Assembly (NCBI GenBank): GCA_019084435.1
Contig: JAHRFV010000198.1
Coordinates: 1 to 37,099 of the forward strand
Direction of reading: 5' to 3'
Origin: Dethiosulfatibacter sp.
Lineage (GTDB): Bacteria > Bacillota_A > Clostridia > Tissierellales > Dethiosulfatibacteraceae
Length of the DNA: 37,099 nt
In this document: piece after piece, positions 33,401 through 37,099 of the stretch
Layout: every line of letters begins with the position of its first letter
How positions within the stretch are numbered: the first letter of the stretch is position 1
Translations under genes and position numbers: made by a program
The notes under the pieces: model-generated
What the model was told of the DNA's origin: nothing
Database searches by the model: none
Seen by the model: only the letters and a program-made list of their open reading frames with translations

Positions 33401-35261
33401 GGGTTACGCCTGCCTCGCCGTTAACATCGGTGGTCAGTCTGCCCTCTATCGGATTGCCTAGATACATATAGTAGACAAATGGCATATCCGGTACTGCTCC
33501 ACCTTCAAAGAAACTCGACTTGATGGTATAGTTGATTGATTCGCCTGCAGAGATAAACTCCTTGTCAAAATCACCCTCTACCTTATAGACGGGCTTGGTG
33601 TACTCATTGATGTAGAACTCATGTCTCAAAACTAGATCGTCGCCATCTTCCAACAGAATAGAGTACCAGCCAGGCGACAGGTCTTTCCAGCTAAAGCTTT
33701 CGGTCAATGTACCTGTATTGGTGGTGGTTATGCCTTTACTTTCGATCAGATATATACCGTTAACCATGGAATAGAAGCTTAACTTGTACTGCCCTGTGCT
33801 TTTAAGTTTTGGTTTCACATAGCCATAAAGATTGATGGTATCAGTAGGCAGATAGGTACTTCTGTCACTGAAAACATACTTGAAATAGTCATTGGATGTC
33901 TCGGAAAACTGAGGCACACGAAGCGAAGTATCATAAACCCTGTAATAAGGGTCAAATCTTCTGACACTCCTCATAACAAAGTCATTAAACCCTGCAGCCT
34001 CTATTTTGGCATAGGTTGTATAGCTTTCAGGATCATTTGTATAGCTGATTGTTGCTGTGCCATCCTGTTTGGATGTGCCGGTAAACTGATCATTGATGGT
34101 AATCTTTGCATTGCTGATAGGATTGTGATCCTTGCTACTTAAAAGCCATAGAAAATGGTTGTCTTCAAACTGGCTGTCATAAACCATCATGTCGTTGACC
34201 TGGATGTATGAGAAGTAGTCTTTATTGTCATAGGATATCCTGACTAGGTAATAGCCTGGATCCAGTTGCTTTGGCATTTCAAAGGAGTGGAAATTGACAT
34301 AGCCGTAGGCTACTTCCACAGGGATAGATTTAAACGATTCTACAAGATTAAGATATGCAGGGACGTCGCTTGCAATATTTTCATACATTTTCAAGTAAGC
34401 GAATGCCTTGTCATATTGTTTGATATCAGATAGAAAGCTATCGGAGCTGTCAAAAGCATAAACCGCTACATCATATTCATATTCAGTCGCATTGCGATTG
34501 ACATAGGCAGAAATGAAGTGGGTCTGAGCTGTGGTAAACGTATTGATCAAGTTGTTGATACTAATCAGTTGTTCCTCTCCTGATGACTCGGTAGTGAAAG
34601 AGAAAACATAGTCTTCAGACAAAACCAAGTCGCTGTCTATTACTTTAGCGCCGGCTTTTACCGTCACCTGGTAGGTTGTGTTTCTCTCAAGCTTGTCAGG
34701 AACAAAAATCATGGAATAACCGTTGGATGTGAATGTTCCCTCTACAGCAGGCTCAATCGAGAAGACCTCAGAGAAGTTTTCAATATTTTTATGTGTAAAA
34801 ATCACCTCAATACCGGTGTTGATTGGAACATAAGTTGACATTCTTCCTGGAATACTGCCGATGATTTTCAGGTCCTTTTGAGTTTGAAAGGCCCATTTAT
34901 AGTTATAGTCGTTTTCAGGGTCAGTCAACTCAACACGATAAACCGTATTGTCATTGAGTGGCTGTTTCGGCACCAGTATAAATTCATTGCTTGTAGATTC
35001 TGTCACTTCAAAGGCTGTTTCAGGGTATATCTTGACGCTCGTCTTGATATAATCCTCAGTCACTTCATTTTTAGACAGCACCTTAAATCCGGTGTCTACA
35101 TTGATACCTGCACCACCTGATTTTAACGGAGCAACGCTGAAATCCCATTCTCCCAAACCGCTAAGGGGATCAGTTGTGGGATCAGGTGTTTTATTTCCGG
35201 GAGAGCATGCAGTGACAAAAAGTGTCAAGCACAGTAAAACCGCTAAAATTCTTTTTTTCAA
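30411..35261 (-). CDS. Alpha-2-macroglobulin family lipoprotein, thioester lacking
   Basis: A very large protein of about 1616 residues. A lipoprotein signal (KKRILAVLLCLTLFVTAC, lipidated C19) anchors it outside the membrane. The TTG at 35261 lies 8 nt after GGAAGG and is preferred; the GTG at 35270 overlaps that site. Order of domains: a Ser/Pro linker, a bacterial Ig-like (Big_5) domain at about 130-220, MG2-type domains (PTDTINLYGYVKPK), the A2M core with TATFMTLTTNASGEG and LPDNLTSWRITYQG at about 1005-1040, then a helical complement-like domain. Where thioester members have GCxEQ, this one reads SGVRIDQ (near residue 1207), so no covalent trapping is expected. Bacterial A2Ms are thought to guard the envelope against proteases. 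The usual partner PBP1C is not adjacent. The upstream minus-strand gene is a DUF4097 lipoprotein with its own terminator. Confidence 0.9.
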   Translation of the reverse strand: MKKRILAVLLCLTLFVTACSPGNKTPDPTTDPLSGLGEWDFSVAPLKSGGAGINVDTGFKVLSKNEVTEDYIKTSVKIYPETAFEVTESTSNEFILVPKQPLNDNTVYRVELTDPENDYNYKWAFQTQKDLKIIGSIPGRMSTYVPINTGIEVIFTHKNIENFSEVFSIEPAVEGTFTSNGYSMIFVPDKLERNTTYQVTVKAGAKVIDSDLVLSEDYVFSFTTESSGEEQLISINNLINTFTTAQTHFISAYVNRNATEYEYDVAVYAFDSSDSFLSDIKQYDKAFAYLKMYENIASDVPAYLNLVESFKSIPVEVAYGYVNFHSFEMPKQLDPGYYLVRISYDNKDYFSYIQVNDMMVYDSQFEDNHFLWLLSSKDHNPISNAKITINDQFTGTSKQDGTATISYTNDPESYTTYAKIEAAGFNDFVMRSVRRFDPYYRVYDTSLRVPQFSETSNDYFKYVFSDRSTYLPTDTINLYGYVKPKLKSTGQYKLSFYSMVNGIYLIESKGITTTNTGTLTESFSWKDLSPGWYSILLEDGDDLVLRHEFYINEYTKPVYKVEGDFDKEFISAGESINYTIKSSFFEGGAVPDMPFVYYMYLGNPIEGRLTTDVNGEAGVTLTPTYVIDNWRPIAVSIEAYNRDAENYPITDYASFVFLPKDKMVELEYDRDSDVPQVTIKGHGLDSDKYKTDFDFSYEELRGAPLNVTASVTVTSSWYESRETGQVYDYINKVNRKTYESIFKSEVVEKRDVQLVNGTYVLQMPYSKDSEKNYEVVVTISDGKGGQILERTSFSYQRKTISDPFATYYSIQTVDNKYSYKVNETVNYFLDNDGQVEESDGDKMMVMYLQDGLLKYEIKETLSGSFAFLEQHIPNILIQAIYAKDGSMFKTAYPAYINYDYSEREIDITVSANKIDYGPGDEVTLNIKTTDADGKPYPADINLSIVDEAYFSLYSQTADMLANIYMSVYSTGIISEYVSTENSGGFFRFGEGAEKGGDAADYYVRSEFRDTATFMTLTTNASGEGTITFRLPDNLTSWRITYQGVNDKMEASTGWININAKLPFHISTILSKYFITGDNPSISLRVFGEEAVKGKAVDYRVVLEQKGSDTTKEIQKDSVIGQYTNISLGALEEGEYVITSYATDGEFTDAIQQSFVVVDSTVSFNNKKYYDITTGTRFDNVLSNAEVTFFNESESNFYNSLLSLRFASGVRIDQLIAGMEARRFIKENFEPELELWDDAITRYQNYDGGIKLLPYGDSDTFISMRVALLNYDYFSQESLKTYFYNIVNNSDSDLNSVVYAYTGLSLFKEPVLLDMYEILEMEGLTDTNRIALALGLESLGDKTKATEIFKDVLSRTVNTGTTTSVSISESDGENHVAAGLLATLAAKLGDFANGDVLFDYVYEVPSIYEIAYIEQLSYMKNRNIMDSEEIKALSGKVTVEYDGKEETFDIFGFETKTLTVSKEDLRNMTIKGTVSDIGAYVYALSGVEDLGVNRVDEYSLSKQYSVDGQNQTTFNQSDLIKVTITPTVSADKSFSYQITDFIPAGFRFIKVDSNSGWYEQQEQKLVFYYWNSESNKTISYYMQAVMPGTYTADHVVMTKVGHVGLNYTGQEVLNVND

Positions 35262-35397
35262 AATAATCACCTTCCATTTATTGTATTTAATATTTTCGAT
35301 AATAAACGCTATTGATACACATCATTACAACTGATTGTATCATTATATTGGACGTTTTTCATAAAAATATGTTCCGTTTGATAGGTTTTGTCTGAAA

Positions 35398-35431
35398 TAA
35401 AAAGACACTGGGTTTTCATTTACCAGTGTCT
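35398..35431 (-). terminator. Terminator of the DUF4097 gene
   Basis: On the minus strand AGACACTGG pairs with CCAGTGTCT around an 11-nt loop, followed by TTTTATTT. Confidence 0.85.
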
Positions 35432-35457
35432 GGGGTGATTAAGCGAACTAAATTACT

Positions 35458-36432
35458 TTATCTGATTGTCAGTTTGCCGGAGGTGGTGGACACCTTGACC
35501 GAATTGGTTCCATTGCCTTTTACAGCTGTCACATCATTATTCTTGATCTGCTCAATCACTAGACCGCTACCAGGTTCGAAGCCGCCTGTTACCGTGCTGA
35601 AATTCAACCGATAGTCTGAGTTTTCAGGAATATCCAACTCTACAGCACCAGATATCGTAGTGATATCTATATTGCCATTCAAGTGATCAATACTGGCAGT
35701 GACTTTCCCTGAGGTTGATTTTGCTGTAATGCTGTTTATTTCACCAAATACATCGATAGCACCTGATACGCTCTTGGCTGTAATGGCGTCTGATGAGATG
35801 TCCCCAAGAGATATCTTGCCGGAAACAGTTGTGATTTCAAAGCGGTCACTCTTGATGTTATTGGCTGTCAGAGCCCCTGAAACAGTTGATATTTTGGTGT
35901 CATTGGCAGCTGATTTGTCGAAATTTATGGCCCCGGAGACGTTTGACAACTCAAGATTGTTCAAGTTAAAACCATTCATGTTTATAACCCCGGATACTGT
36001 TGAGGCACTAAGATTCTGGTCATACCCTGCTGGAATACTGACCGTCATGATCAACTCATTTTTATAGACATTGGTACTGGACAGTGTCTTTTTGTGTGAT
36101 CGAATGGTTATATTTTTTCCTGATTTCTCAACAATCAGTTCAGGGCTGAAGTTAGCGTTCATCGATCCCTGGAGATCGACAGTTGCCTGGCTGTCATTGG
36201 TCTCTACGATTCGCAGTTCTTTGACTAAAACATCCACCACTAGGTCGTTGATTCCGTCTATGGAGAAGGTTTCAGTTTCATTGATAATATGCGTCCTGCT
36301 GGTCAGAAACCTAAAAGGATTAAAGGACCAGTTTCTAAAGGATAATGGATTGGAAGACCACATACAGCCTGTCATGATAAAACTTGTTGCCAACACTATG
36401 GCTAAAAGCAAGATGCCTTTTTTTCTATTCAT
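35458..36432 (-). CDS. DUF4097 family beta-strand repeat lipoprotein
   Basis: A 324-residue protein with a lipoprotein signal peptide (MNRKKG, hydrophobic core, IMTGC; lipidated C23). From about residue 150 to the end it carries at least eight short repeats of roughly 20 residues built around (V/I/T)SG: TVSGVI, VSGAI, TVSGAL, TVSGKI, SVSGAI, STSGKV, TISGAV, TTSGKL. Such regular beta-strand repeats (DUF4097, formerly called putative adhesin) are expected to form a right-handed parallel beta-solenoid. Function is unknown; in Firmicutes the family often accompanies envelope-stress or small membrane-regulator genes. It is preceded by AGGTGAATT as ribosome binding site and ends at its own terminator. 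Confidence 0.88.
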   Translation of the reverse strand: MNRKKGILLLAIVLATSFIMTGCMWSSNPLSFRNWSFNPFRFLTSRTHIINETETFSIDGINDLVVDVLVKELRIVETNDSQATVDLQGSMNANFSPELIVEKSGKNITIRSHKKTLSSTNVYKNELIMTVSIPAGYDQNLSASTVSGVINMNGFNLNNLELSNVSGAINFDKSAANDTKISTVSGALTANNIKSDRFEITTVSGKISLGDISSDAITAKSVSGAIDVFGEINSITAKSTSGKVTASIDHLNGNIDITTISGAVELDIPENSDYRLNFSTVTGGFEPGSGLVIEQIKNNDVTAVKGNGTNSVKVSTTSGKLTIR

Positions 36433-36541
36433 GTTAATTCACCTCTATAATATTTTATATGATGACTATATATTAGTAAACTAAAAGAAGCATTAATGAA
36501 TTATTAGAATTCTGTTAAATGTGAAGAAATCGTCATAGATA

Positions 36542-36570
36542 TTGTAATTAATCCAATCCAGTAATATAAT
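36542..36570 (+). promoter_or_regulatory. Promoter of the terminal binding-protein gene
   Basis: TTGTAA (36542-36547), a 17-nt spacer and a perfect TATAAT (36565-36570), about 90 nt upstream of the start codon at 36658. The 225-nt gap between the divergent genes (36433-36657) otherwise shows only AT-rich sequence. Confidence 0.55.
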
Positions 36571-36657
36571 TAACTATCAATCATTATGAGATGTTCTAGG
36601 GCTCTATATGAATGGTATTTCAAAGGATACACACAAATATATCATGGGAGGGAAACT

Positions 36658-37083
36658 ATGAAAAAATTACTTGTATTTGTGCTGGTGATTGTTCTTATGG
36701 CGTCGACAGTTATGGGATGTCAACCAAATGAGCAACCGACCACCGCAGCACCAACAGAAACAACAACTGCACCGGTTGAGCCGGTCAACAACACACCGCT
36801 GGTTGTCGGTTATGCAGCATTCAGCCAGAAGTTCAGTCCGTTTTTTGCATCGACAGCTTATGACCAGGATGCACAGTTGCTGACACAAGTTAATATGTTA
36901 ACAACAGACAGAACCGGGGGGATTATCTACAATGCCATTGAGGGTGAGACACATAATTATAATGGCGTAGATTATTTTTATGATGGTGTAGCCAATATAA
37001 AAGTTGATTATGATGAGACCGCTGATATCACAACCTACAATATCAAGATCAGAGACGATGTTAAATTCAGTGATCCTGTGTAA
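36658..37083 (+). CDS. Peptide/solute ABC transporter substrate-binding lipoprotein, 5' part
   Basis: The first about 141 residues of a family 5 solute-binding lipoprotein. The signal peptide ends in STVMGC (C21), followed by a Thr/Pro/Glu-rich linker. The text NIKIRDDVKFSD then begins the family signature found at about residue 110 of the other binding protein (LRQGVKFHNGD). The start at 36658 follows GGGAGGG; an earlier ATG at 36586 lacks one. The frame closes at TAA 37081-37083, only 16 nt before the window end and exactly where the conserved signature should continue. This is most simply a frame error in low-quality bases at the contig edge, or a truly broken gene. Confidence 0.85.
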   Translation: MKKLLVFVLVIVLMASTVMGCQPNEQPTTAAPTETTTAPVEPVNNTPLVVGYAAFSQKFSPFFASTAYDQDAQLLTQVNMLTTDRTGGIIYNAIEGETHNYNGVDYFYDGVANIKVDYDETADITTYNIKIRDDVKFSDPV

Positions 37084-37099
37084 GTTGGGTCTGACAAGA

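Overview
This window looks like a draft contig from a low-GC, anaerobic, amino-acid-fermenting clostridial Firmicute. The signs are the AT-rich codon use, strong AGGAGG-type ribosome binding sites, oxygen-sensitive glycyl-radical and 4-hydroxybutyryl-CoA-dehydratase-type enzymes, and sigma-54 regulators of RocR type. I cannot name a genus. The left end lies just inside the end of an rRNA operon (5S at 19-138). The right end cuts through a peptide-binding lipoprotein gene.

Layout. (1) 19-138: 5S rRNA and a hairpin terminator. (2) 157-2669, minus strand: a tight three-gene unit with a 4-hydroxybutyryl-CoA dehydratase/4-hydroxyphenylacetate hydroxylase family enzyme, a short-chain dehydrogenase and a small Cys-rich protein. 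(3) 2802-18958, plus strand: the most interesting region. Two paralogous PAS/AAA+/HTH sigma-54 activators bracket two tandem M24 (Xaa-Pro) peptidase paralogues, a complete Dpp/Opp-type peptide importer (binding protein, two permeases, two ATPases), a DUF885 metallopeptidase-like protein, and a glycyl-radical activase with a glycyl-radical enzyme. The last matches trans-4-hydroxy-L-proline dehydratase (HypD) residue for residue at the active site. Three near-consensus sigma-54 (-24/-12) promoters precede the first peptidase, the second peptidase plus importer, and the activase/hypD pair. My reading is an inducible system for taking up and digesting proline/hydroxyproline-containing peptides (collagen- or plant-wall-like) and dehydrating free hydroxyproline to pyrroline-5-carboxylate. 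The pyrroline-5-carboxylate reductase needed next is not in the window.

(4) 18991-19077: tRNA-Leu(CAG). (5) 19133-22916: a TetR regulator with two palindromic operators over its own promoter, an alpha/beta hydrolase, an unusual regulator with two MerR-type DNA-binding domains, and a two-gene ABC-2 type exporter. (6) 23013-27991: thiolase, cardiolipin synthase, a DUF2254 membrane protein and a HAD phosphatase. (7) 28007-36432, minus strand: a MEMO1-like lipoprotein overlapping a MATE exporter gene, a very large thioester-less alpha-2-macroglobulin lipoprotein, and a DUF4097 beta-repeat lipoprotein. (8) 36658-37083: 5' part of another peptide/solute-binding lipoprotein, running into the contig edge with an apparent frame problem.

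No CRISPR array, insertion sequence, integrase or phage gene was seen. No gene-free stretch exceeds about 300 bases; the longest gap (36433-36657) holds two outward-facing promoter regions.
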